Of a stretch of 64,000 nucleotides of DNA, positions 1 through 10,181 are shown piece by piece. Numbering within the stretch: the first letter of the stretch is position 1; each line of letters begins with the position of its first letter. The notes under the pieces were generated by a model. The model saw only the letters and a program-made list of their open reading frames with translations. It had not been told where the DNA came from and did not search any database. The translations under genes and the position numbers were made by a program. Origin of the DNA: Savagea serpentis (lineage in GTDB: Bacteria > Bacillota > Bacilli > Bacillales_A > Planococcaceae). Location: the NCBI RefSeq assembly GCF_015351395.1, contig NZ_JADKPV010000005.1, forward strand, positions 141,934-205,933, written 5' to 3'.

Positions 1-11
1 TATTGTGTCAA

Positions 12-989
12 TTAAAATGTCAATACATTCAATGCTGTTTCTTTAATGTCATTTGCATCCGGTAACCAAGCGCGCTCACCTTGAGCGAATGGATAAATTG
101 TATCCGGTGCCGTTACACGAAGTACAGGTGCTTCTAAATGTAAAATCGCACGCTCTGTAATTTCTGCTACGACATTCGCCGCAATACCTGCTTGTTTTTG
201 TGCTTCTTGAACGACGATTGCACGATTTGTTTTTTCGACAGAAGCGATGATTGTTTCGATATCTAACGGTTGAACTGTTCGAAGGTCAATCACTTCCACA
301 GAATGTCCTTCTTTTTCAAGTTCCTCTGCTGCTTTCAAGCTTTCGTGAACCATCGCACCGTATGTGATGATTGAAAGATCTGTACCTTCACGTTTCACAG
401 CTGCTTTTCCGAGTGGAATTGTGTATTCTTCTTCCGGAACTTCTTCACGGAATGAACGGTATAATTTCATATGCTCTAAGAAGATGACTGGGTTTTCATC
501 GCGAATCGCTGAAATTAAAAGCCCTTTCGCATCGTATGGCGATGATGGAATAACGACTGTTAATCCAGGTTGTGATGCGACAATTCCTTCTAAACTATCC
601 GCGTGCATTTCTGGTGTTGCTACACCGCCACCGAATGGTGAACGAATCGTCACAGGCGCATTTAATTTACCTGCTGTACGGAAGCTTTGACGAGCGAGTT
701 GACCACTTACTGAGTCAATCACTTCGAATAAGAAACCGAAAAATTGAATTTCCATTACTGGACGGTAACCTGTCATAGATAGACCAACGGCAAGGCCACC
801 AATTCCTGATTCTGCAAGAGGAGTATCGAACACTCGACTTTCTCCAAATTCTTTTTGAAGACCTTCCGTCGCGCGGAACACTCCGCCGTTAACACCGACG
901 TCTTCTCCAAAGACGAGTACTTTTTCATCTTTTTTAAGCTCTACGCGCATTGCGTCTGTGATCGCTTGAATCATCGTCATTTGTGCCAT
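12..989 (-). CDS. pdhB: pyruvate dehydrogenase E1 component, beta subunit
   Basis: Beta chain of the thiamine-diphosphate E1 enzyme, which decarboxylates pyruvate and hands the acetyl group to the E2 lipoyl domain. The 325 residues match the usual length and show the transketolase-type pyrimidine-binding half ([13 protein letters not shown] near residue 30, then the [11 protein letters not shown] stretch) and the C-terminal transketolase domain ([14 protein letters not shown]). It starts 4 bases after the pdhA stop, so the two chains of the heterotetramer are made from one message. E2 and E3 genes would lie beyond the left edge of the window on the same strand. The stop codon is inside the window, so the gene is complete. 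A branched-chain 2-oxoacid E1 beta is the main alternative, but the strong pdhA upstream favours pyruvate. Confidence 0.93.
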   Translation of the reverse strand: MAQMTMIQAITDAMRVELKKDEKVLVFGEDVGVNGGVFRATEGLQKEFGESRVFDTPLAESGIGGLAVGLSMTGYRPVMEIQFFGFLFEVIDSVSGQLARQSFRTAGKLNAPVTIRSPFGGGVATPEMHADSLEGIVASQPGLTVVIPSSPYDAKGLLISAIRDENPVIFLEHMKLYRSFREEVPEEEYTIPLGKAAVKREGTDLSIITYGAMVHESLKAAEELEKEGHSVEVIDLRTVQPLDIETIIASVEKTNRAIVVQEAQKQAGIAANVVAEITERAILHLEAPVLRVTAPDTIYPFAQGERAWLPDANDIKETALNVLTF

Positions 990-992
990 AGT

Positions 993-2123
<1,131 letters not shown>

Positions 2124-2179
2124 TTAACTGTATTAATACTTTATGAATGACAAGGTAGTACAATATATCTTAATTACAA

Positions 2180-2208
2180 ATTATACAGACGTTTTTTCTG
2201 CTTGTCAA
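2180..2208 (-). promoter_or_regulatory. sigma-A promoter of the pdh operon
   Basis: On the minus strand TTGACA (2208-2203) and TATAAT (2185-2180) are separated by exactly 17 bases, a full consensus sigma-A promoter, about 70 bases upstream of the pdhA start. It fits strong constitutive expression. The rest of the 2109-2462 gap between pdhA and def is AT-rich; I see no other gene or RNA in it and only weak promoter-like sequence for def. Confidence 0.85.
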
Positions 2209-2462
2209 TCATCGTAATCTTAGTGTTTAGCGGTTTTATGCTTATTTAAGCTATACCATTCTGTACTACCTCAATAGGTAAGCTGTACTATAATACATTA
2301 TGAATTTCATCTGTTTCCTCTATCTATTCCACATCTCGATTCATTTCAAACTGTTCATATTAAAACGAGTTGATACTTCTGCCTTTTCTAAATGAACGTT
2401 TTGCTCTATACTTATAATAAGTGTTTGTCCGTTACAATATAATGAAAGAAAGGAAGTACCAC

Positions 2463-3017
2463 ATGATTTTAATGAAAGATATCATTCGAGAAGGGCATCC
2501 TACATTGCGCCAAGTAGCAAAAGAAGTTGCGCTCCCTCTCAGTGAAGAAGATCGTAAAATAGCAGAAAGTTTAATGGAGTATGTCTTGAATAGTCAAAAT
2601 GATGAATTGGCAGAAAAATACGACTTGCGTCCAGGAATCGGCCTTGCCGCTCCACAAATTAATGTATCAAAACGCATATTTGCAATTTATATTGAAGGGG
2701 AAGACGAGCCAGAACTTGATATTATTGCGATCAACCCTAAAATTGTTAGTCATTCGGTTGAGCAAACTTTTTTAGGTAGTGGAGAAGGCTGTCTTTCTGT
2801 AGATCGTCCAGTAGAAGGTTATGTCCCGCGTTATGCACGCATTACAATTGAAGCGTATGACCTCGACGGAAAAAAATTCAAAAAACGCCTTCGTGGTTTG
2901 CCAGCAATCGCTTTTCAACATGAACTCGACCACTTAAACGGCATTATGTTCTTCGATCATATCGATGAGAAAAATCCGTTAAAAGCGAACGAGTTCGCAC
3001 AACCACTCGAATCATAA
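2463..3017 (+). CDS. def: peptide deformylase
   Basis: Metalloenzyme that removes the N-formyl group from nascent proteins. All three family motifs are present: GIGLAAPQ, then EGCLSV with the metal-ligand cysteine, then QHELDH with the two ligand histidines and catalytic glutamate. I start it at the ATG at 2463 (MILMKD), preceded by AAAGGAAG at a normal distance, giving 184 residues, the usual size of the Bacillus YkrB/DefB type with its longer insert. An in-frame upstream start has no good ribosome site. Single gene followed by its own terminator-like hairpin. Confidence 0.95.
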   Translation: MILMKDIIREGHPTLRQVAKEVALPLSEEDRKIAESLMEYVLNSQNDELAEKYDLRPGIGLAAPQINVSKRIFAIYIEGEDEPELDIIAINPKIVSHSVEQTFLGSGEGCLSVDRPVEGYVPRYARITIEAYDLDGKKFKKRLRGLPAIAFQHELDHLNGIMFFDHIDEKNPLKANEFAQPLES

Positions 3018-3041
3018 ACGCAAAAGGATAGAATGCTAGAG

Positions 3042-3080
3042 AAGCTAATCTATTAAAAATGCAGATTAGCTTGTCTTTAT
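3042..3080 (+). terminator. terminator after def
   Basis: A 10-base inverted repeat AAGCTAATCT (3042-3051) / AGATTAGCTT (3063-3072) is followed by a T-rich run, about 25 bases past the def stop. Confidence 0.75.
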
Positions 3081-3142
3081 TTCTTTCATTTGCCATGATA
3101 TTATAAATGAATAGTATTTGAACGAAAAAGGAGAATACGACA

Positions 3143-3364
3143 ATGATTTTTAAAGTTTTATATCAAAAAGATGTACATGAAGTGCCAGTCCGCGAAAACA
3201 CTCAAGCAATGTACATTGAAGCAAATTCGGAACAAGAGGTGCGTCAAGCATTAAAGGGAAAAGTTCTCAACATCGAGTTCATTCAACCTTTAGAAGGCAC
3301 TCATCTTGAATATGAACAAGCATCCGAGCATTTCGTCATCACAGAGGTTGACGACATCGAATGA
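3143..3364 (+). CDS. rpoY: RNA polymerase epsilon subunit (RpoY, DUF1447)
   Basis: Small acidic 73-residue protein beginning [10 protein letters not shown] and ending with an acidic tail. This is the RpoY/YkzG family, the Firmicute-specific epsilon subunit bound to core RNA polymerase. The position directly before rnjA, with the two overlapping by four bases (ATGA at 3361-3364), is the conserved arrangement in Bacillales and supports the call. An AAAGGAG ribosome site precedes the ATG. Overlap implies translational coupling to ribonuclease J1. Confidence 0.93.
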   Translation: MIFKVLYQKDVHEVPVRENTQAMYIEANSEQEVRQALKGKVLNIEFIQPLEGTHLEYEQASEHFVITEVDDIE

Positions 3365-5031
3365 AAATAATTAAAAATAACGAAACGGCTGTTTTCGCTC
3401 TAGGCGGACTAGGGGAAATCGGTAAAAATACGTACGGTGTGCAATTCCAAGATGAGATTATTCTCATCGACGCAGGAATTAAATTTCCTGAAGATGACTT
3501 GCTCGGAATCGACTATGTCATTCCAGATTACACATTTTTAAAGCGCAATGAAGATAAAATTAAAGGGCTTTTCGTTACACACGGACATGAAGACCATATC
3601 GGCGGTATTCCATATTTACTTAAAATGGTGAATATTCCCGTTTACGGTGGTAAGCTCGCACTCGGATTATTGCGTAAAAAATTAGAAGAACATGGATTAT
3701 TGCGTTCAACGCAATTGATTGAAATCGAAGAAGACGATGTCATCAAATTCCGCAAAACATCTGTATCATTCTTCATGACGACACATAGTATTCCAGACGC
3801 TTACGGTGTAGTCGTTAAAACACCATCAGGAAACATCGTCCATACAGGAGATTTCAAGTTCGACTTCACACCTGTTGGCGAGCCTGCAAACTTGGCGAAA
3901 ATGGCGAAAATTGGGAGTGAGGGTGTACTCTGCTTACTATCGGATAGTACGAACGCGGAAATTCCAAACTTCACGATGTCAGAACGTAAAGTTGGCGAAA
4001 GTATTACAGACATTTTCCGAGCAGTGGACGGGCGAATTATTTTTGCGACTTTCGCTTCAAATATTCACCGTTTGCAGCAAGTGATTGAATCTGCACAACT
4101 GTTCGATCGTAAAGTAGCTGTATTCGGACGCAGTATGGACAACGCTATTACGATCGGACGCGAACTCGGTTACATTGATGCACCAGATGATTTATTTGTC
4201 GATGCGCATGCATTGAATCGTCTCCCTGCAAATAAAGCGATGATTTTATGTACAGGTTCTCAAGGCGAACCGATGGCAGCTCTTTCGCGTATTGCGAACG
4301 GCACACACCGCCAAGTATCGATTCAACCTGGAGATACGGTCATTTTCTCTTCTTCTCCGATTCCTGGGAACAAGTTAAGTATTAACCGTACAATCAACTC
4401 ATTATTTAAAGCAGGTGCTGACGTCATTCACGGGCCATTAAATAATATTCATACATCTGGTCACGGTTCACAAGAAGAGCAAAAATTAATGCTTCGCTTA
4501 ATTCAACCGAAGTTTTTCATGCCAATCCATGGTGAATACCGTATGATGCGCATGCACGCAAAACTCGGAATCGATTGCGATGTTCCAGAAGAAAATACAT
4601 TCATCTTAAGCAATGGTGAAGTACTTGCATTAACGCAAGATACAGCACGTGTTGCTGGACGCATTCCTTCAGGAGATGTGTACATTGATGGAAGTGGTAT
4701 TGGGGATATCGGCAATGTCGTTTTACGCGACCGCAAAATTTTATCGGAAGATGGGCTTGTCATCGTAGTTGCAACAATCGATACGAAACGTAAACGAATT
4801 GTGTCTGGACCGGATATTATTTCACGCGGATTTGTCTATATGCGTGAATCAGGCTCGATGATTCATGAAGCACAAAAAATGCTTCAAAAACGTTTAAACG
4901 TATTATTGCACCACAATGAATATGATGCACAACTTGCGAAAAATGAAATTATCGAACAACTGAACCCTTATTTATACGATAAGACACAACGACGTCCGAT
5001 GATTTTACCCGTCATTATGGAAGTTCAATAA
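3361..5031 (+). CDS. rnjA: ribonuclease J1
   Basis: Metallo-beta-lactamase/beta-CASP ribonuclease with 5'-to-3' exonuclease and endonuclease activity, central to mRNA turnover and 16S rRNA maturation. Its 556 residues match Bacillus RNase J1. The zinc motif HGHEDHIGG is near residue 76, with further ligands at [16 protein letters not shown] and DSTNAE. The beta-CASP insert spans the middle, followed by IHGEYRM and the C-terminal dimerisation domain. Translationally coupled to rpoY through the ATGA overlap. Followed by a strong bidirectional hairpin. Confidence 0.97.
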   Translation: MKIIKNNETAVFALGGLGEIGKNTYGVQFQDEIILIDAGIKFPEDDLLGIDYVIPDYTFLKRNEDKIKGLFVTHGHEDHIGGIPYLLKMVNIPVYGGKLALGLLRKKLEEHGLLRSTQLIEIEEDDVIKFRKTSVSFFMTTHSIPDAYGVVVKTPSGNIVHTGDFKFDFTPVGEPANLAKMAKIGSEGVLCLLSDSTNAEIPNFTMSERKVGESITDIFRAVDGRIIFATFASNIHRLQQVIESAQLFDRKVAVFGRSMDNAITIGRELGYIDAPDDLFVDAHALNRLPANKAMILCTGSQGEPMAALSRIANGTHRQVSIQPGDTVIFSSSPIPGNKLSINRTINSLFKAGADVIHGPLNNIHTSGHGSQEEQKLMLRLIQPKFFMPIHGEYRMMRMHAKLGIDCDVPEENTFILSNGEVLALTQDTARVAGRIPSGDVYIDGSGIGDIGNVVLRDRKILSEDGLVIVVATIDTKRKRIVSGPDIISRGFVYMRESGSMIHEAQKMLQKRLNVLLHHNEYDAQLAKNEIIEQLNPYLYDKTQRRPMILPVIMEVQ

Positions 5032-5037
5032 ACGAAT

Positions 5038-5072
5038 AAAAGCCAGTGAGAAGTTTCTTCTCACTGGCTTTT
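5038..5072. terminator. bidirectional terminator between rnjA and usp
   Basis: A perfect 16-base inverted repeat (5038-5053 and 5057-5072) has a three-base loop, with A-tract and T-tract on either side. It serves the rnjA end on plus and the universal stress gene on minus, and overlaps the stop codon of the latter. Confidence 0.9.
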
Positions 5073-5453
5073 CCTATTTTTCACTTCAATCGCACACTTC
5101 GGGACGAAAACAATAGGACAGGTCGCTAACTTTAATACGTGAGCACTGACACTTCCGATCGCTTCCTCATCCCCTTTTCCTTTCGCCATCACGATGTAGC
5201 GAATGTTCGCATTGCTTGACTCTGCTACAATTTCCATCGCAGCAATTCCCGTACGCACTTTCGCACTGTAAGCGACTCCTTCATCTTTTACCAACTCAGC
5301 CGATTTTTTTACTGCAGGTAACCCGAGCTCTTGTAAGTTTTGTTGAATGTTTAAAAATATAATTTCATCACCGTAACGTTTCGCCAGTTCTACTGCGAAT
5401 GGGACGAGTTCATACGATTGATTTGTCCCATCAATCGGGACAATGATTTTCAT
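5061..5453 (-). CDS. universal stress protein (UspA family)
   Basis: 130-residue cytoplasmic single-domain Usp fold. The start MKIIVPIDGTNQS is the canonical first strand and loop. The C-terminal part MAKGKGDEEAIGSVSAHVLKL has the nucleotide-loop GS.S.HVLK..TCPIVFVP pattern, with the usual G-2X-G-9X-G signature changed (KGKGDEEAIGSVS). It may therefore bind ATP weakly or use another ligand. Monocistronic, immediately downstream of the NreBC-like two-component genes on the same strand, so it may share their transcript, although about 60 bases separate them. Confidence 0.85.
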   Translation of the reverse strand: MKIIVPIDGTNQSYELVPFAVELAKRYGDEIIFLNIQQNLQELGLPAVKKSAELVKDEGVAYSAKVRTGIAAMEIVAESSNANIRYIVMAKGKGDEEAIGSVSAHVLKLATCPIVFVPKCAIEVKNRKSQ

Positions 5454-5514
5454 CTCGTCTCTCCTTTAAGAAACTTATTTTCCAGTATTTTTATATTGGT
5501 CCAATTTTATCATT

Positions 5515-6147
5515 CTATACTAAATCCGCAACATGATTTTTAATTCCATATTGAATCAGTTCATGGATTTCTTGCAATTGTAACTTCTGCATCATATTTG
5601 ATTTATGCCGCTCTACTGTTTTCGGGCTAATGACGAGTTGTTCCCCAATTTGAATATTTGTATATCCGAGTGTTACTAATCGCAATACTTCTTGTTCTCG
5701 AGGAGTGAGCACGGATTTTCTAGAGTCACTTGCTTCCATTTTTTCAAGTTGCTCTAAAGGAATTCGTGTACGATAATATCTCTCTCCTCGCATGACCGCT
5801 TCAATTGCTTCTTGTAACTCATTCGATTCGCTATTTTTTAACAAATATCCAGATATTCCTAACTGTAATGCTTTTTGGATATAAGCTTCTTCATCGTGCA
5901 TCGTCAAAACGATAATTTTTGCATTTGGAACGGTTTTGTGGATATTTTGAGCAGCCGTAAATCCATCTAATCCTTCAGGCATCGATAAATCTAGTAGAAC
6001 AACATCCGGTTGCTTCTGTTCAGCTAAGACAATGGCATCCGTTCCATTATCCGCTTCTTCAATTGTTTTGACAGCATCCCACCGCTCAAGCAACATTCTC
6101 ACACCTTTTCGAATGAGAAAATGATCATCCACGATCAATATATTCAT
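5515..6147 (-). CDS. NarL/NreC-type response regulator
   Basis: DNA-binding response regulator of the NarL/FixJ family. The receiver domain starts NILIVDDHFLIRKG, with phosphoacceptor aspartate in VVLLDLSMPEG and the conserved lysine in YLLKNS. A LuxR-type helix-turn-helix follows (LTPREQEVLRLVTLGYTNIQIG, split by the usual turn). The reading frame opens with GTG then four ATG codons in a row. I use the last ATG (6147, 210 residues) because the AGGTG ribosome site lies about 11 bases before it; the start is uncertain by up to four codons. It overlaps the 3' end of the kinase gene, so the pair is translationally coupled. Confidence 0.88.
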   Translation of the reverse strand: MNILIVDDHFLIRKGVRMLLERWDAVKTIEEADNGTDAIVLAEQKQPDVVLLDLSMPEGLDGFTAAQNIHKTVPNAKIIVLTMHDEEAYIQKALQLGISGYLLKNSESNELQEAIEAVMRGERYYRTRIPLEQLEKMEASDSRKSVLTPREQEVLRLVTLGYTNIQIGEQLVISPKTVERHKSNMMQKLQLQEIHELIQYGIKNHVADLV

Positions 6148-7177
6148 CATCATCATCACCTACCAATTGATGTTTTGGGACATACATCGTTATTTTTGTT
6201 CCTATTCCAATTTCAGATTGAATGATTGTCTTACCTCTCAATTGTGAAATTCTCTCTCCGATATGAAGCAATCCTAGCCCATCTTTTTCTTGTTCCACAT
6301 GAAAGCCGATCCCATTATCTTCTATGATAATTTGTAGACCAAATGGATCTTTTTCGAATTGGACGAGCGCTTCAGTCGCTTGTGCATATTTCATCATATT
6401 ATGTGTCGCTTCTTGTACAACCCGATAAATATTAATTTCAGCAATTGGCGTTAAACGGTCGTAGCAATTCGTCTCTAACCGAATATTTAAACTCGGCATT
6501 TTTTGACGAATGGATTGCAATAAGGCTTCAATTGTCGGCATTAATCCGAGGGCGTCTAAACTTTTTGGACGGAGTGATTGCGAATAAAATTTCACATCTT
6601 CCATCGCTTTTCCAAGTTCTTGACGTACTTCTTTCAAATAAGTAGCGAGTTCTTCATCTTCAATGGACATCGATAAATTATCCATAGCGATTGCGACACT
6701 ATACAACGCTTGACCGACTCCATCATGAAGCTCTTGGCTAAGACGTTTATGCTCTACTTCACGCGCTTCTGTTAAGCGATGCAATATTTTTTTTGATAAT
6801 TTCGCGGCATCTTCTTTTTCTTTCAACGTGCGGTCACGTATGACGAGTAAATAATATTTTTCGTCCGCTTCTTCGTACATTAAAACATTACTCATCTCTA
6901 CATTCACCATATATTGCCCAACTTTCGGCATTTTCGATGAAAAATAAGGGATTTTTCCATCATTTGCGAGTAAAAAACAACGTTCTTCTCCTTCACGTAA
7001 TGCACGAGTTTCACAATACGCACAATACGGAACGACATCCCCTTCCTTCCAACCCATTAAACGTTTCGCTGCGTCATTCATTCGAATAATCGTACGTGTA
7101 CTCGTCATGACAATAATGCCATCTTGTAAATGATTGAATAAGTTTTCTGTGAAATACGTATCGACTGTATTCGGCAA
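6125..7177 (-). CDS. NreB-like PAS sensor histidine kinase
   Basis: 350-residue cytoplasmic kinase with no membrane segment. An N-terminal PAS domain (about residues 10-120) is followed by the HisKA_3 dimerisation motif RLSQELHDGVGQ with the phospho-histidine, and an HATPase domain (VVQEATHNMMKYA, IIEDNGIGF, GLGLLHIGERI). Cysteines 52, 55 and 67 have the C-x2-C-x11-C spacing of the iron-sulfur sensor of staphylococcal NreB. The fourth ligand position, residue 70, is leucine here. Start is TTG at 7177 behind AAGGAGG. Likely oxygen, nitrate or redox sensing by analogy; the signal is not proven by the sequence. Confidence 0.83.
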   Translation of the reverse strand: MPNTVDTYFTENLFNHLQDGIIVMTSTRTIIRMNDAAKRLMGWKEGDVVPYCAYCETRALREGEERCFLLANDGKIPYFSSKMPKVGQYMVNVEMSNVLMYEEADEKYYLLVIRDRTLKEKEDAAKLSKKILHRLTEAREVEHKRLSQELHDGVGQALYSVAIAMDNLSMSIEDEELATYLKEVRQELGKAMEDVKFYSQSLRPKSLDALGLMPTIEALLQSIRQKMPSLNIRLETNCYDRLTPIAEINIYRVVQEATHNMMKYAQATEALVQFEKDPFGLQIIIEDNGIGFHVEQEKDGLGLLHIGERISQLRGKTIIQSEIGIGTKITMYVPKHQLVGDDDDEYIDRG

Positions 7178-7204
7178 TGGTTCGGCCTCCTTTTCTTTTA
7201 GTGT

Positions 7205-7243
7205 AACAAAAAAGAGGAGCGCTGTATTACTTTCGCTCCTCTT
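7205..7243 (-). terminator. terminator after the SQR-DUF1641 operon
   Basis: Stem AAGAGGAGCG (7212-7221) / CGCTCCTCTT (7234-7243), followed on the minus strand by a run of T residues. It separates the SQR-DUF1641 pair from the two-component genes downstream. Confidence 0.85.
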
Positions 7244-7253
7244 CTGTCTTTGC

Positions 7254-7823
7254 CTAATTGCGATGCTTTTGAACTGTCGTTAAAAAGGCTTGCGCATATT
7301 TTAAACCGTCTTGGACAACCGGGTCTTTTAACATTTTCATCAAGCCGAAAATTGTAATGGGACTGTCGTCTTTCGTACGTTCAAATTCTTCTTTCGTCTC
7401 TTCGATAATTTCTTTTCCTTTATCGATGGGGACGTATTCTTTTACTGTTTCTGTCATCGTTGTCGTTAATTGATCAACCGTACGTTTGTCGCCCCACACA
7501 CTTTCAGCGAATGATACGACATTGTCTACTTGTTCGATTACAGGAACGAGTCTCGGTAATAATTGCACCATCGTCATCATCGCATCTAAATGCGTTGAAT
7601 CGATATGGAGTCGTTCAATTTTTCCTTCGACATCATCCGCAATCAATTCTAGACTGCGCTCATCTTGCATCGATGCAGCGACGAAAGCGAGTTTATCTTC
7701 TACTGCTTGTAAGGTTGATACGAATGTCGGTAATTTATCAACTAAGTACGAAAGTGATTCTAATTGTTCATCGCGCTCTAATGTCGATACGACTTCTGTT
7801 AAATCTCGTTTTTCTGTTGTCAC
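7254..7823 (-). CDS. DUF1641 domain protein, partner of SQR
   Basis: 189-residue, mainly alpha-helical soluble protein with no signal peptide or cysteines. The C-terminal part PITIFGLMKMLKDPVVQDGLKYAQ, read in two halves, is the characteristic DUF1641 motif seen in YrhD/YjlC-like proteins. It lies 24 bases downstream of the sulfide:quinone oxidoreductase and the same terminator ends both. Such proteins are found beside membrane oxidoreductases (formate dehydrogenase, NDH-2, SQR) in Bacillales; a role as an accessory or docking partner is inference. Biochemical function is unknown. Confidence 0.8.
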   Translation of the reverse strand: MTTEKRDLTEVVSTLERDEQLESLSYLVDKLPTFVSTLQAVEDKLAFVAASMQDERSLELIADDVEGKIERLHIDSTHLDAMMTMVQLLPRLVPVIEQVDNVVSFAESVWGDKRTVDQLTTTMTETVKEYVPIDKGKEIIEETKEEFERTKDDSPITIFGLMKMLKDPVVQDGLKYAQAFLTTVQKHRN

Positions 7824-7847
7824 CGTAATTCTCCTCTCTTTCGTTTC

Positions 7848-9047
7848 TTACATCGTGCCTTTAAGCATACCGTTCCAATACATCATTGGTAAAATGTTTT
7901 TCTTCATGAAATGCATCGAATGACGTTGTTTGCGTTGGTCGATTGGGAATGATTCTTTCGCTTCGTATCCGTATACGAATTCCGCAAGCATAACTGTGTC
8001 GTATCCTGTAACGACTGGACATGATGAATAGCCGTCATATTTCGCTGTCATTTCTTTATCGTTCATGATTGCAAGTAAGTTATCTACTGCTACAGGTGCT
8101 TGTTTACGAATTGCTGCACCCGTACGCGATGTCGGAAGGCTCGTGCAATCTCCCGCACCGAAAATATTGTCATATTTCGTATGGCGTAATGTATACATAT
8201 CGAGATCAACCCAACCTGCTTCGTTCGCAATCGGACTTTTCGCGATAAAGTCTGGTGCCGACATCGGTGGTGTGACGTGAATCATTGAGAAGTCGCGCGT
8301 GATGCGTTCTTTCGTTTCCACATGTTCGAATGTCGCTTTTTTATTCGGTCCGTCAATTTCAACGAGATCCATGAAATATGTTTCTTTAATCTCTTTTTGT
8401 TTTACGAGATTTTTCAACACAGGGTAATAACGTTTTACTGGGAAGAGGTCATCCATTCCTGAAATGAATTCCATATTCGTACGGTGACGCACACCACGAC
8501 GACGGAATGCTTCATCTGCTAAATACATAATTTTTTGTGGTGCTCCTGCACATTTTACAGGGGTTGACGGTTGTGTGAAAATCGCTAAGCCGTCTTTTAC
8601 ATTTTTAATCGATTCCCATGTGCTTTCCACATAGTCTTGATGATAGTTACTACACACGCCATTTTTACCGAGCGTGTCTTTTAAGCCTTTCACTTTATCC
8701 CAATCTAATTGAATGCCCGCTGCGACCATTAAATATTCGTATTTCACAACTGTTCCTTGGTCCGTTACGATTTCGTTTGAATTCGGGTTGAATGTCGTCA
8801 CCGCTTCCAAAAGTAACTGTGCTCCTTCTGGAATGACTTCTTCTTGCGGACGCACATTATCTTCTAATTTGGAATCACCGCCACCGACTAATGTAAAGAA
8901 TGGTTGGTAGTAATGTTTGTCTGATGGATCGATAATGATGATGTCATCTTTTAAATAAGGGGCTTTACGAAGTAATTGAGCCGCCATTGTAACGCCTGCT
9001 GTGCCCGCTCCTACAATTGCAATTTTCTTTTCGATTTGATTTGTCAT
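7848..9047 (-). CDS. sqr: sulfide:quinone oxidoreductase-like flavoprotein
   Basis: 399-residue FAD enzyme of the SQR/NDH-2 superfamily. The N-terminal Rossmann motif is VGAGTAGVTMAAQL and the second nucleotide motif is IFGAGDCTSLPTSRT. Cysteines 132, 166 and 343 occupy the three places expected for the redox cysteines of SQR (GVCSN, PVKCAGAP, SSCPVV), which argues against NADH dehydrogenase II. It would oxidise sulfide or polysulfide and pass electrons to menaquinone, whose biosynthetic genes are later in this window. An AAAGGAGG ribosome site precedes the start. It forms an operon with the DUF1641 gene. Confidence 0.88.
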   Translation of the reverse strand: MTNQIEKKIAIVGAGTAGVTMAAQLLRKAPYLKDDIIIIDPSDKHYYQPFFTLVGGGDSKLEDNVRPQEEVIPEGAQLLLEAVTTFNPNSNEIVTDQGTVVKYEYLMVAAGIQLDWDKVKGLKDTLGKNGVCSNYHQDYVESTWESIKNVKDGLAIFTQPSTPVKCAGAPQKIMYLADEAFRRRGVRHRTNMEFISGMDDLFPVKRYYPVLKNLVKQKEIKETYFMDLVEIDGPNKKATFEHVETKERITRDFSMIHVTPPMSAPDFIAKSPIANEAGWVDLDMYTLRHTKYDNIFGAGDCTSLPTSRTGAAIRKQAPVAVDNLLAIMNDKEMTAKYDGYSSCPVVTGYDTVMLAEFVYGYEAKESFPIDQRKQRHSMHFMKKNILPMMYWNGMLKGTM

Positions 9048-9123
9048 GAAAAATATCCTCCTTTAATAAGGTATCGCTTCAATGTAATTCCATTGTACGC
9101 CCACTTCTCCTTTTCAACTATTA

Positions 9124-9135
9124 GGGGATTCCCCC
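9124..9135. promoter_or_regulatory. G/C-tract palindrome between SQR and the AEC transporter
   Basis: A G4-ATT-C5 inverted repeat stands out in the AT-rich divergent intergenic region, about 80 bases upstream of the SQR start. Operators of CsoR/CstR-type repressors, which sense copper or persulfide and can control SQR genes, are G/C-tract palindromes of similar kind. No such regulator is encoded in the window, so the assignment is only suggestive. Confidence 0.3.
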
Positions 9136-9195
9136 ATCTTTCGAATATGTTAAGATAAAGAAATTATGATATGACATAATTAAAGGAGTTTTCAT

Positions 9196-10125
9196 ATGAG
9201 GTTTCTTTTTGCGATTGCGCAAGAAATTATCGCACCAATTTTAGTTTTACTTTTCATCGGTGGTGTCTTACAACGGATTTTCAAATTCGATTTACGTTCT
9301 TTTTCACATTTATTAACGTACGCTCTTTTACCTGCTGCTGTCTTCATTAGCTTGTACGAGACCGTTCTCGATGGACCACTCCTCTTACAACTCATCTTCT
9401 ATTTAATTGTTTTCAATCTCGTATTGATTGCGGTAAGCGAAGTAGGAGCACGCACTTTGAAACTTGAAAGAGATACAGGAGCTACATTTAAAAATAGTAT
9501 CGTTCTCATGAACTCAGGAAATTATGGAGTGCCTGTTAGTCAAATGATTTTCGCCACTCAACCGATCGGTGTCTCGATTCAGATGATTGTTATGATTGCA
9601 CAAAATGTGGTGACGTACACATACGGATTATACAATTTAATTTCTACTTCTAAATCGGGCCTCGATATTTTACGCGAACTGTTCCGCTTACCGATTATTC
9701 ATGCCTTATGGATGGGAAGTCTACTTAACTATTTACAATGGTCTTTGCCAACTTTCATTGAACTTCCCATTCGTCAAATGGCGGACGGCTTTCTACCTCT
9801 CGCTCTTTTACTACTCGGAGCACAACTTGCTCAAATTGAATTTAAAGCGATGTTTCAAGGTGTCATTTACTGGAGTTCCTTTTTACGCCTCATCATTAGC
9901 CCAGCGATTGCCTTCTTACTCATCTTGTTATTCAAATTAGACGGAGTTGTCGCTAAATCTTTATTTATCGGCAGTTCATTCCCGACCTCACGCAATAGTT
10001 CGACACTTGCCTTTGAATATGACGTCAATCCTGACCTCGCTGCGCAAATCGTCTTATTTTCAACGATTTTAAGCGCCGTTACCGTAACGATTGTCATCTA
10101 TATTGCTGAACTCGTTTGGGGATAA
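9196..10125 (+). CDS. AEC family auxin-efflux-type transporter
   Basis: 309-residue integral membrane protein with about ten hydrophobic segments in the two five-helix halves of the AEC/BART fold. Family features include the GNYGVPVSQ stretch near residue 110 and SSFPTSRNSSTLAFEYDV near residue 260. Bacterial members export organic or amino acids such as malate; the substrate here cannot be read from sequence. ATG start after AAAGGAG at 9182-9188. Single gene ended by a hairpin shared with argD. Confidence 0.85.
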   Translation: MRFLFAIAQEIIAPILVLLFIGGVLQRIFKFDLRSFSHLLTYALLPAAVFISLYETVLDGPLLLQLIFYLIVFNLVLIAVSEVGARTLKLERDTGATFKNSIVLMNSGNYGVPVSQMIFATQPIGVSIQMIVMIAQNVVTYTYGLYNLISTSKSGLDILRELFRLPIIHALWMGSLLNYLQWSLPTFIELPIRQMADGFLPLALLLLGAQLAQIEFKAMFQGVIYWSSFLRLIISPAIAFLLILLFKLDGVVAKSLFIGSSFPTSRNSSTLAFEYDVNPDLAAQIVLFSTILSAVTVTIVIYIAELVWG

Positions 10126-10126
10126 T

Positions 10127-10181
10127 AAAAAGCTTTCAAGCTATAATCGCTGGGGCGAAAATAGTTTGAAAGCTTCTTTTT
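10127..10181. terminator. bidirectional terminator between AEC gene and argD
   Basis: Inverted repeat AAGCTTTCAA (10130-10139) / TTGAAAGCTT (10166-10175), with A residues before and T residues after. It ends both converging transcripts. Confidence 0.8.

Noticed and set aside
7848..9047. NADH dehydrogenase II instead of SQR
   Set aside because: The three cysteines at SQR positions and the lack of typical NDH-2 motifs favour SQR.
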